This document shows positions 27,047-34,080 of a stretch of DNA of 53,991 bases, piece after piece (the stretch's first letter is position 1; each line of letters starts with the position of its first letter). A model generated the notes under the pieces. The model made no database searches and was not told the DNA's origin. It saw only the letters and a program-made list of their open reading frames with translations. Location of the stretch: NCBI GenBank assembly GCA_900319385.1, contig ONOG01000017.1, positions 1 through 53,991 on the forward strand, in the 5' to 3' direction. The stretch comes from an uncultured Prevotellaceae bacterium. Its GTDB lineage: Bacteria > Bacteroidota > Bacteroidia > Bacteroidales > Bacteroidaceae. The translations under genes were made by a program, and so were the position numbers.

Positions 27047-29017
27047 ATGAACAAAAAACTGATTCTAACTGCCCTGCTGGCCTCAACCTTTTCGTTCTCA
27101 GCTTCTGCACAGAACGACGAGCCCAAAGTGGCCTATCTCTTCACCTACTTCACCGGCAATGCGCCCCACGAAGAGCAGATTTGTTATGCCCTGAGCGACG
27201 ACGGCTACAACTTCACGCCGCTCAATCACGGCAACCCCGTCATCAAGAGCGACAGCATCGCACTCACCGGCTGTGTACGCGACCCGCACATCCTGCGCGG
27301 CGAGGACGGCAAAACATTCTATATGGTTGTCACCGACATGCGCTCAAGTCTCGGATGGTCGAGCAACCGCGGCATGGTACTGCTCAAATCGACCGACCTC
27401 ATCAACTGGCAGCACAGCACGGTGCATTTCCCCACTAAATATCCCAAGACTTGGGGCAACGTCATCCGCGTGTGGGCACCCGAAACTATCTACGACCACC
27501 AGGCCCAGCGCTACATGGTGTTCTACTCGCTGCGAACGAGCGACCACGACTCTTTTGACCGCATCTACTACAGCTACGTCAACGACGACTTCACCGACCT
27601 GATTGGCGAACCGACCTTCCTGTTCGACAATGGTTCGGCAACCATCGACGGCGACATTGTCTTCAACCCTGCCGACCAGCTCTACCACCTATTCTACAAG
27701 AGCGAAGGCGGACGCGGTATCTTCCAGGCTACGGCCCGACAGCTCACAGCCGAACGTGGACAACGTCCTGGCAGCCAGTGGACCAAGATTGACGGACATG
27801 TCGATCAGACTCAGAAAGCTGTCGAAGGCGTAGGCGTGTGCCAGAGCATCGATGGCAAGTCGTGGATTGTCATGTACGACTGCTATGGCGACGGGCACTA
27901 CCAGTTCTGCACCAGTGATGACCTGAAGACCTTCAAGTGGGTGCAAGACACACAGACCAAGGGTAAGTTCACTCCCCGCCACGGAACCATCATCCCCATC
28001 ACACAGGCAGAGAAGGATCGTCTACTGCTCCACTACGGCAACTACGCCAACCCCATCCTGCCCGACTTCCATGCTGACCCCGAGGTACTCTATTCCAACC
28101 AGACAAAGAAATACTACATCTACTCCACCACCGACGGCTTCCGCGGTTGGGGAGGGTGGAAATTCAATGTTTTCTCGTCCGACAACCTGACAGATTGGAA
28201 AGACGAAGGCACCATGCTCGACGTGAAGGGCGACCAAGTTCGTTGGGCCAACGGCAATGCCTGGGCCCCCTGCATTGAGGAGGTGAAGCAGAAGGACGGT
28301 ACTTATAAGTATTACTTCTACTACTCTGCCCATAACCCCAAGCTCAACCGCAAGACCATCGGCGTGGCAGTGAGCGACAATCCTGTCGGACCGTTTATCG
28401 ACAAAGGTGAGCCCATCGTCACGGACTCGCCGGCAGGACATGGCCAACAAATTGACGTCGATGTGTTCTTCGACCCCAAATCCAAGAAGCACTACCTCTA
28501 CTGGGGTAATGGCTACATGGCCGGTGCCGAACTCAACACCGACATGATGAGCATCAAAGCTGAAACCATCAAGGTCATGACACCCAAAGGTGGTTCGTTG
28601 CAGACATGGGCTTATCGCGAAGCACCCTACGTCTTCTATCGCAAAGGTACCTACTATTTCCTCTGGTCGGTCGATGACACGGGTTCGGCCAACTACCATG
28701 TCTGCTACGGCACGTCAAAGTCGCCCCTCGGTCCCATCGAGATGGTCGATGGTCAGTACCCCACCATCCTGAAGCAAGTGCCCGAGAAGTTTATCTACGG
28801 CACTGCCCACAACTCCGTGCTCCAGCTGCCAGGCAAGGATGAATGGTATATCGTCTATCACCGCATCAACCGCCACTACATCGAGCGCAACATGCAGCCT
28901 GGCATCCATCGTGAGGTGTGCATCGACCGCATGACCTTCGACAAGAAGGGACGCATCATTCCTGTCACACCGACCCTCGACGGCCCTGCCCCACTCTCTG
29001 CCAAAAAGAATAAATAA
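27047..29017 (+). CDS. Secreted tandem GH43 protein (arabinanase/arabinofuranosidase-like)
   Basis: A 656-aa exported protein with a signal peptide (MNKKLILTALLASTFSFSASAQ) and two GH43-type five-bladed propellers. The N-terminal one (~25-330) has VRDPHILRGEDGK (base Asp), ATIDGDIVFNPADQLYHLFY (modulator Asp) and KAVEGVGVCQS (candidate acid Glu). The C-terminal one (~340-640) has HADPEVLYSNQTKKYYIYST, GQQIDVDVFFDPKSKKHYLY and YREAPYVFYRKGTYYFLW in the same roles. Both therefore look catalytically competent. Such tandem GH43 proteins act on arabinose-containing side chains in the cases known to me, but substrate is inferred. Spacing of 9 bp to the PorT-like gene and 2 bp to the HAD gene makes one operon. 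Confidence 0.85.
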   Translation: MNKKLILTALLASTFSFSASAQNDEPKVAYLFTYFTGNAPHEEQICYALSDDGYNFTPLNHGNPVIKSDSIALTGCVRDPHILRGEDGKTFYMVVTDMRSSLGWSSNRGMVLLKSTDLINWQHSTVHFPTKYPKTWGNVIRVWAPETIYDHQAQRYMVFYSLRTSDHDSFDRIYYSYVNDDFTDLIGEPTFLFDNGSATIDGDIVFNPADQLYHLFYKSEGGRGIFQATARQLTAERGQRPGSQWTKIDGHVDQTQKAVEGVGVCQSIDGKSWIVMYDCYGDGHYQFCTSDDLKTFKWVQDTQTKGKFTPRHGTIIPITQAEKDRLLLHYGNYANPILPDFHADPEVLYSNQTKKYYIYSTTDGFRGWGGWKFNVFSSDNLTDWKDEGTMLDVKGDQVRWANGNAWAPCIEEVKQKDGTYKYYFYYSAHNPKLNRKTIGVAVSDNPVGPFIDKGEPIVTDSPAGHGQQIDVDVFFDPKSKKHYLYWGNGYMAGAELNTDMMSIKAETIKVMTPKGGSLQTWAYREAPYVFYRKGTYYFLWSVDDTGSANYHVCYGTSKSPLGPIEMVDGQYPTILKQVPEKFIYGTAHNSVLQLPGKDEWYIVYHRINRHYIERNMQPGIHREVCIDRMTFDKKGRIIPVTPTLDGPAPLSAKKNK

Positions 29018-29019
29018 AT

Positions 29020-29691
29020 ATGAATACTACTTCACCCACCAGGGTGAACCTCCTCATCTTCGACCTCGACGGCACACTCCTCGACACGCTCGAAGACCTC
29101 TGGGCAAGCGTCAACCACGCGCTTGCCCAATTTTCGCTTCCTCTGCGTAGCATGTGCGAAGTGCGTCAGTTTCTCGGCAACGGAGCACGTTACTTGATTT
29201 CTCAATCAGTCGGCGAACAGCATGCGTCGCTGTTAGAAGCTGTTTATGACGCCTTTCGCAGCTACTACCTTCTGCACAGCAGCAATCACACCCGACCCTA
29301 TCCAGGCATTCTCGACCTGCTTCGTCAATGCAAGGCACGGGGGTATCACACAGCCATCGTCAGCAACAAGCCTGATGCTGCTGTCCAGCAACTGCACCAG
29401 CGTTTCTTTGCCGACGTCATCGACTTCGCCATCGGCGAACAGCAACCTCACATCCGTCGCAAACCAGCCCCCGACATGGTCTATGCCGCTTTGCAAAGGT
29501 TTAGGGGGAAAGGAATCTATATCGGCGACAGCGAAGTAGATATCGCCACGGCACGCGCCGCCAGTCTCCCCTGCATCAGCGTCGATTGGGGATTTCGCGA
29601 CCGTCAGTTCCTTGTCGAACAAGGTGCGCAGCACATCATCCACCTGCCAGAAGAGCTGCTCACACTGCTCGACCATCCCGACTTCAACTAA
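29020..29691 (+). CDS. HAD-superfamily phosphatase (phosphoglycolate phosphatase-like)
   Basis: A 223-aa cytosolic hydrolase with a cap-1 HAD fold. Motif I is IFDLDGTLLDTLED (~13-26; first Asp the nucleophile), motif II AIVSNKPDAAV (~113), motif III Lys in RRKPAPDMV (~150) and motif IV IYIGDSEVDIATAR (~168). The pattern is that of Gph/PGMB-like enzymes that dephosphorylate small sugar phosphates or 2-phosphoglycolate. The gene follows the tandem GH43 gene by 2 bp, so a link to pentose-phosphate handling is possible but not shown. The terminator at 29819-29857 closes the operon. Confidence 0.88.
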   Translation: MNTTSPTRVNLLIFDLDGTLLDTLEDLWASVNHALAQFSLPLRSMCEVRQFLGNGARYLISQSVGEQHASLLEAVYDAFRSYYLLHSSNHTRPYPGILDLLRQCKARGYHTAIVSNKPDAAVQQLHQRFFADVIDFAIGEQQPHIRRKPAPDMVYAALQRFRGKGIYIGDSEVDIATARAASLPCISVDWGFRDRQFLVEQGAQHIIHLPEELLTLLDHPDFN

Positions 29692-29818
29692 GATGAGTCG
29701 CGGATTTAGCGGACGAAACACACCCCTTAATACAGTTCAACTTTCGCATGCTCCGCTTGCCTTCTACTGTAGAAAGTACAAAGTACATAACATGACTCCT
29801 GACTATGACAGGAAAAAG

Positions 29819-29858
29819 AAATGCGCTGTCGAAGCATAAAGTTTCGACAGCGCATTTT
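29819..29858. terminator. Bidirectional intrinsic terminator
   Basis: Stem ATGCGCTGTCGAA (29821-29833) with TTCGACAGCGCAT (29843-29855), 9-nt loop, flanked by A-run and TTTT, between the convergent HAD and secG genes. The rest of 29692-29878 holds AGTACAAAGTAC-type repeat sequence and no gene. Confidence 0.85.
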
Positions 29859-29878
29859 CTTGTAGAGCTTACAGCGAC

Positions 29879-30226
29879 TTACTGTGCGGGCTGCTGTTCG
29901 GCGGGCTGCTGGGCAGGCTGACCCTGTGCAGGGAAGCCAGGAACGTTCTGGGCATCCTGGACAGGAGCCGAGGTCTCGATGACAGGAGCGTCGGTAGTAG
30001 TGTTCTTGGTGACGAACGATGCAGAAACAACGCTCAGTACCACGATGGCGATAGCCAGACCCCAGGTAGCTTTCTCGAGGAAGTCGGTTGTCTTGCGGAC
30101 GCCCATGATTTGGTTCGATGCGGAGAAGCCCGATGCCAGGCCGCCGCCTTTGCTCTCTTGAATGAGCACGATTCCGATCATCAGGAATGATGCCAGAAGT
30201 ACAAGTACAATGATGAGTGGGTACAT
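29879..30226 (-). CDS. secG: Preprotein translocase subunit SecG
   Basis: A 115-aa inner-membrane subunit of the SecYEG channel. Two transmembrane helices are visible: YPLIIVLVLLASFLMIGIVL (~2-21) and TWGLAIAIVVLSVVSASFV (~54-72). Between them lies the family hallmark QESKGGGLASGFSASNQIMG. The C-terminal ~35 residues are a Pro/Gln/Ala-rich tail (PAQGQPAQQPAEQQPAQ), longer than in E. coli but common in this phylum. It lies downstream of the TPR-like gene on the same strand. In relatives, as I recall, an lptE and a sigma-54 regulator precede that gene; here they are absent. Confidence 0.93.
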   Translation of the reverse strand: MYPLIIVLVLLASFLMIGIVLIQESKGGGLASGFSASNQIMGVRKTTDFLEKATWGLAIAIVVLSVVSASFVTKNTTTDAPVIETSAPVQDAQNVPGFPAQGQPAQQPAEQQPAQ

Positions 30227-30285
30227 ATTTAAAAATTAAAAATTAATAATTAAAAATTAAAATGCCAGCCTGTCCGGGACTCCCT

Positions 30286-30345
30286 CCTCGCCGCCGTTAG
30301 GCTTCCCCCTCGCCCTTCGGAGAGGGGGTTAGGGGGTGAGGCTTG
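30286..30345. repeat. CCCTC/GAGGG intergenic palindrome overlapping a gene end
   Basis: CCCCCTCGCCCTTCGGAGAG followed by GGGGTTAGGGGGTGAGG (30306-30343). It lies between secG and the TPR-like gene and provides the last codons (Leu-Thr-Pro-stop) of the latter. An AT-rich run of AATTAAAAATTAAAA (30230-30262) precedes it. Confidence 0.6.
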
Positions 30346-31066
30346 CCTGCACGAGGGCTTCGAGCAATTGCATTTGAGTTGCAAAGTTACTGCTTTTTTC
30401 TGGATTATTCAAACAAATCGTGCGTAATATTTCGAGAGCCTTGTCATATTGACGCTGTTTGATAAGGATTTCCACGATTTTCTCATTGTAGAGGTCACCC
30501 AGTGCCGTTTCTTCCTGTTGCACGGGAGGGAGGGGCGTGCCATCGTCTTCCAACTCGGGAATTTCGTAGCGCTGACGTCCTTCCTGCTCACTGATAAAGT
30601 TGTCGATGAGGTTCGCGCCACGCAGGGGTGCCGTATCCTCCTCGGTATCTTGCATGAGGAAGGAGGCATAGTCGCTGGTCACTTCAGCCACGGTGGGAAC
30701 GCTATGTGGCTCGGTTTCCTCGGTCTTCTCCTCTTCAGGTTGGCCGACGAGGAACTGGTCGATGAGCGAGAGCGTACGGTCCTCATCCTCCGTCATGATA
30801 TTGTGATCCTGCTTGTCTGCGGTACTCGTTTCGAGGTCGTAATGCGCACCTTCGACGAGCTGGAAGAGGGCTGAGGGCGAGGGCAGAAATGCGGCACCGG
30901 CACGCAGTTCTTCGCCGAACGACTTGTCACGCAACTGATGCAGGTTGACCAGATAGAGCAGTCGCGCCTGATGGAAGAACGGATACTGTTCCACCATCTT
31001 GCGAAGTTCGGGCAGCGTCTCGTAGTTGAGCTGCGTCGGGTCGTTCATCAGTGCTTTAAAATCCAT
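30329..31066 (-). CDS. TPR-like cytoplasmic protein upstream of secG
   Basis: A 245-aa acidic protein. The ATG at 31066 (MDFKALMNDPTQLN) is preferred to an upstream frame extension. The N-terminal ~75 residues form helices (ETLPELRKMVEQYPFFHQAR, LLYLVNLHQLRDKSFGEEL). A long low-complexity acidic middle with many Glu (~90-190) follows. The C-terminus has one clear TPR-like hairpin (YNEKIVEILIKQRQYDKALE, ILRTICLNNPEKSS). No signal peptide is present. Proteins of this shape are conserved next to secG in Bacteroidales as far as I recall, but have no assigned function. The stop codon and last three residues come from the intergenic palindrome. Confidence 0.75.
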   Translation of the reverse strand: MDFKALMNDPTQLNYETLPELRKMVEQYPFFHQARLLYLVNLHQLRDKSFGEELRAGAAFLPSPSALFQLVEGAHYDLETSTADKQDHNIMTEDEDRTLSLIDQFLVGQPEEEKTEETEPHSVPTVAEVTSDYASFLMQDTEEDTAPLRGANLIDNFISEQEGRQRYEIPELEDDGTPLPPVQQEETALGDLYNEKIVEILIKQRQYDKALEILRTICLNNPEKSSNFATQMQLLEALVQASLTP

Positions 31067-31096
31067 GAGCAGTGCAAAGGTACGACAAAAAAACAT

Positions 31097-31330
31097 AAAT
31101 TAAAAATTAAAAGTTAAAAATTAGCCTGCCGGATAAACTCGAAGTGGTGAACATAAAAGGTCATTCAAAAAATATTGACGCGTAGATTCACGAAAATTGA
31201 CGTGTAAAAACAGCTTACCACACGTCAATCTTTATCAATCTTAACGTCAATCCAGACTTCTTTCTTTTTGAAAACAACTCCTTGTCTTGTAAAAGACAAC
31301 ATGTGACAATAAAAGTCAACACATGACAAC
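31097..31330. repeat. Repeat-filled gap: AT-rich run, GACGTGT dyad, GACAAC units
   Basis: 31067-31763 has no intact gene. This part holds AATTAAAAATTAAAAG (31097 on) joined to GCCTGCCGG; a perfect dyad ATTGACGTGT (31196-31205) with ACACGTCAAT (31220-31229) followed by further TCAATCTT/ACGTCAATC units to 31252; and AAAGACAACATGTGACAA (31291) with AACACATGACAACG (31318), akin to the GACAAC arrays at 12.7 and 13.3 kb. The GACGTGT dyad type recurs at 34004-34055. Confidence 0.5.
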
Positions 31331-31640
31331 GCTCCCCCCCCTGTTATATTTTGTTAAACAATGCCTATACCTAAAAATTACGCACTGCATAGTTGTGTTT
31401 TTATAAATGTGGAGTGCAAAATGGAAGAAAGTGCTGGCTGAAATTCAGTCATAAGTACAATAAACTTATTTCTTCAGCCCGTAGAGCTTTCATTTCTGGT
31501 GAAAATGAACTGACTATTCAGGAAAACTAATATTGGTGAGCGGAAAAAATCAGTCCCGAAGGGGCCCGATAGCAAGAAAAAGCGCAGCAATTCGGGACGG
31601 AACGCTGCGCTGAATATAGGAGTGTGGGGCAAAATGCAGT

Positions 31641-31706
31641 TCAGAGTTTGCAGAGATACTGGCCTTTGTTCTTGGTCATAGCACCCCAGTGCAGGGCATG
31701 TACGCA
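31641..31706 (-). pseudogene. Remnant of a second EFR1-type ferredoxin gene (C-terminus only)
   Basis: Read on the minus strand this gives VHALHWGAMTKNKGQYL and ends CKL-stop, which matches the C-terminus of the intact EFR1-type protein at 34081-34863 (EHALHWGKMTKNKGQYL). Nothing upstream in that frame resembles the rest of the gene; the match breaks where the palindrome at 31704-31737 begins. It is therefore a truncated duplicate, probably left by recombination. Confidence 0.7.
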
Positions 31707-31741
31707 CCACAGTGGAATTTCCGTTCCACTGCGGTGCAATT
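31704..31741. repeat. CCGCAGTGG palindrome (terminator-like repeat)
   Basis: GCACCACAGTGGAA (31704-31717) pairs with TTCCACTGCGGTGC (31724-31737) with one mismatch across a 6-nt loop; AATTTT follows on the plus strand. The core and loop (TTCCGTTCCACTGCGGTG) resemble the terminator at 18528-18571. Confidence 0.6.
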
Positions 31742-31763
31742 TTCAGACATTCATAGAGGTCTA

Positions 31764-33188
31764 TTACCTGCTCACTTTCACGGTTTTATCCGCAATCTTC
31801 ACGAGGTAAATGCTACCTTCAGGAAGTTCAATATCCATTTGTGCGCCAGCAACCTTCACAGCTTTAACCAGTACACCGTCTGGCGTATAGATGTTGGCTG
31901 TTTCGTTTGCTGCATTTAGGATGCGAACACCGAACGACGTACCCTGAACACGGACGTCTGATGCCTCCGTTGCTTTAACATCCGTAGCCGTGTCTTCCTC
32001 AAAGGTTACAAACAGCGTCGAGTTTTCAGTAATAGTCGGTGTCGTATAATGGTTTGTGGCATCCAATTCACCTGTCACATCCGCATTGTTGAACGTTACG
32101 CTGTGAATCTTCCAACCACTTTCAGGCTGAATTGCAAACGTCTGCACACTACCCTTCTCAACCTGAATAGACACTGAACCTTGATCACTTTGCAGAATGG
32201 ATAGAGAGTTGTATCTATTAATGTCCTCTATTGGATAATTTTCTTCTACAATAGTATATCGTTTCCAACCATCTGTATTTTCATAAGCATTTTTTGCACC
32301 AACAGGGACAAACACTGTTGTTGTCTCTCTTGGGAAACCCGCTTGCATTTGAGGTGGTAGTTTTGATTCCATATGAACATTAACAATTCCTGCAAAATCA
32401 GAATTCATTGCAGATGATCCATTTGAGGATGTTTTTATAAAAGTTGTTTCATCACTTATAAAAATATGCACCCCATCTTGATATTTCCGAAATGAATTAA
32501 TGTCAAAAACTGTCATAGAAGATGGAATAATTAATGAATCTGGTGCATTATAAAAGGCATGATTGCCTAAATAAGAAAGATTTTTGGCGTCATTCATATC
32601 AACACTGGATTCACTACCCCAAAAAGCATTATCACTTATATATTTTACACTATTAGACAGTTTTATCGTTCCTTGATAGGCGCAAAAACAATCTATATAC
32701 GAAACTTTTTCTCCTAAAAAAAGATTCGTAACATTATCAACGCCAAAACCTGAATGGAGATACTTCATATTACAAAACAGTGTATCTACTAACAAATGTC
32801 TGTTGGATGTAATATTACAATATGTCAAAGCATCTGGTAGAATTAATACTTGCAATTTAACGGTCTTTTTTTGGCTTGCTAGATTAAAAATGTCTTTCCC
32901 AAAAATATAGTTATCGGGATAATCTCCAGATTCATTAATAAACTCAACTTCTGACAAATCCAAACGGCCGTTGAGGCTTCTGTTACTCATAAGCCCTCCG
33001 ACAAAATTCAAATCTGTGTCATTTACATACCCCGTAACCTTTAGATTTTTAACGGTCTTCTGGTCACCAAAACTTATCACATTCGACAACCATCCAGGAT
33101 TTTGATTGTCAACTACGAGGTCTGTTGCTTGTGCAAGCATAACCATGCTGACACTTGCCAGCAATACAAATAAAGTAATACGCTTCAT
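31764..33188 (-). CDS. Secreted LRR (BspA-like) surface protein, T9SS cargo
   Basis: A 474-aa exported protein. The ATG at 33188 gives a good signal peptide (MKRITLFVLLASVSMVMLAQA). Residues ~60-310 contain irregular leucine-rich repeats of the BspA/LRR_5 type (YISDNAFWGSESSVDMNDAK, YLGNHAFYNAPDSLIIPSSM, VFVPVGAKNAYENTDGWKRY). A beta domain (~330-400) and a T9SS type A sorting domain (ANIYTPDGVLVKAVKVAG...GSIYLVKIADKTVKV) follow. BspA-like proteins bind host matrix or glycoproteins in the cases studied; here this is inference. The 5' two thirds are strikingly AT-rich relative to neighbouring genes, which hints at transfer. The small gene at 33199 ends 10 bp upstream. Confidence 0.82.
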   Translation of the reverse strand: MKRITLFVLLASVSMVMLAQATDLVVDNQNPGWLSNVISFGDQKTVKNLKVTGYVNDTDLNFVGGLMSNRSLNGRLDLSEVEFINESGDYPDNYIFGKDIFNLASQKKTVKLQVLILPDALTYCNITSNRHLLVDTLFCNMKYLHSGFGVDNVTNLFLGEKVSYIDCFCAYQGTIKLSNSVKYISDNAFWGSESSVDMNDAKNLSYLGNHAFYNAPDSLIIPSSMTVFDINSFRKYQDGVHIFISDETTFIKTSSNGSSAMNSDFAGIVNVHMESKLPPQMQAGFPRETTTVFVPVGAKNAYENTDGWKRYTIVEENYPIEDINRYNSLSILQSDQGSVSIQVEKGSVQTFAIQPESGWKIHSVTFNNADVTGELDATNHYTTPTITENSTLFVTFEEDTATDVKATEASDVRVQGTSFGVRILNAANETANIYTPDGVLVKAVKVAGAQMDIELPEGSIYLVKIADKTVKVSR

Positions 33189-33198
33189 AATGAAAAAA

Positions 33199-33492
33199 TT
33201 AAAGATGTGAAAAAGAATAAATGTCACTTGTCGATAAATCTATAGTCATCAAATCATTAGGATAATCGGCATCAAAGAATGCATCTACAGAAACGCGGCC
33301 ATAAGTATTACGACCTTTAGAATAGTTGATGAGCATTTCTTGTTTTTCTGTAGGATTCAGCCTCATATCTTTTACATATAACAGCTTTGTAAGATGATTT
33401 CCCCATGATACAGGGTGTTTTAGGCGTAACATAAGGCAATGTTCATTCATTACGCATTCTTTGAAAATACGTTCTCTTGAAATACAATCCAT
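33199..33492 (-). CDS. Small hypothetical protein upstream of LRR gene
   Basis: A 97-aa frame on the same strand as the LRR gene and ending 10 bp before it. The product (MDCISRERIFKECVMNEHCL... to IDLSTSDIYSFSHL) has no signal peptide, membrane span or motif I recognise. A later Met (MNEHCLMLRLKHPVSW) is an alternative start. Its AT-rich composition matches the LRR gene, so the two may have arrived together. It could be a genuine small gene, the end of a degraded larger one, or part of a leader. Confidence 0.4.
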   Translation of the reverse strand: MDCISRERIFKECVMNEHCLMLRLKHPVSWGNHLTKLLYVKDMRLNPTEKQEMLINYSKGRNTYGRVSVDAFFDADYPNDLMTIDLSTSDIYSFSHL

Positions 33493-33560
33493 AACACAAT
33501 CCGATTTATGTGCTCCCCCCTAAACACAAGTAAATAATAATGGAGTGAACGCATATACAC

Positions 33561-33875
33561 AAAAAAAGCGTGGGAGTTCTACTGTTGCTCGTCCCACACT
33601 CTGAGGCTCTGGCGCTGCCTGACAGTCAAGAAACGAACAACGCCGAAGCCCACGCCGATATGTATATATGCGACAAACGACAGAAGCCAATAATGGCTGT
33701 CTGCTCAAGTGTACGGATATAACATATCCAATGGACGTTCATTGTTGCTTTGTTGTTGACTGTCGTTTGAAATCGCCAGAAATCAGAGTGTCAAGCACAA
33801 AGCGTCAAGTAACGCCTTTCTTATATATAAGGTTCTCATTCCTCACCCTCCCAAAAGCGGGCTTCGGCATGATGA
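33561..33875 (-). ncRNA. Candidate structured RNA (~315 nt) with intrinsic terminator
   Basis: On the minus strand, a promoter-like TAAATTTG (33882-33889) is followed within ~14 nt by GCCGAAGCCCGC (33868-33857), which pairs over 12 bp (one G-U) with GTGGGCTTCGGC (33653-33642). Inside lie CAAACGACAG (33769-33760) pairing perfectly with CTGTCGTTTG (33683-33674), enclosing the hairpins GGATAT-GTT-ATATCC and AGCCA-TTAT-TGGCT; small hairpins (CTTATATATAAG, GCGT/ACGC, GTG/CAC) lie between. After the closing helix come TTGACTGTC (33629-33621), which could instead pair with GACAGTCAA (33764-33756), and a terminator AGTGTGGGA/TCCCACGCT (33600-33592 with 33575-33567) with seven U. There is no coding frame. 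It is not tmRNA, RNase P RNA or SRP RNA by their landmarks. Either a free RNA or a leader of the small gene-LRR operon. Confidence 0.6.
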
Positions 33876-33881
33876 ACGTTG

Positions 33882-33889
33882 CAAATTTA
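33882..33889 (-). promoter_or_regulatory. Promoter -7 element of the candidate RNA
   Basis: TAAATTTG on the minus strand. A start ~7 nt downstream would place the 5' end just before the closing helix of the RNA. No exact -33 TTTG is seen. Confidence 0.5.
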
Positions 33890-34003
33890 CGGAATTTATA
33901 TTTAACAAGCAATAGTTGTCCACAAAAATAATCGAAATGGGCAAACACCCTGATTGATAAGAACACGTCTTATCGCTTGTCGAAAGAATCATCATGAATA
34001 GAA

Positions 34004-34055
34004 ACGTCAATCTTTTTCAAATCAGATTGATGTTCAGATTGACGAAGATTGACGT
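34004..34055. repeat. GACGTGT dyad downstream of the EFR1-type gene
   Basis: ACGTCAATC (34004-34012) is inverse to GATTGACGT (34047-34055), with further AGATTGA units at ~11-bp spacing between them. On the minus strand it follows the EFR1-type gene and could help end its transcript. The same motif is seen at 31196-31252, so the pair brackets the LRR locus. The rest of 33890-34080 shows nothing. Confidence 0.5.
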
Positions 34056-34080
34056 GTAAAAAAAACAAAAACGGTGGGCA

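Noticed and set aside
18599..29691. A polysaccharide utilisation locus
   Set aside because: Two GH43 genes are present but no SusC/SusD pair or hybrid sensor, and they are separated by uvrA and unrelated genes.
31474..31710. 78-codon minus-strand frame in the gap before the LRR gene
   Set aside because: It overlaps the EFR1 remnant in a different frame and the interleaved hairpins; no protein features.
33561..33875. Assignment of the structured RNA as tmRNA, RNase P RNA or SRP RNA
   Set aside because: No tRNA-like ends or tag frame, no GAGGAAAGUC-type RNase P core, no SRP GGAAG/GNRA domain; kept as unassigned.
33668..33931. 87-codon plus-strand frame
   Set aside because: It lies antisense to the structured RNA and its promoter; no features of a protein.
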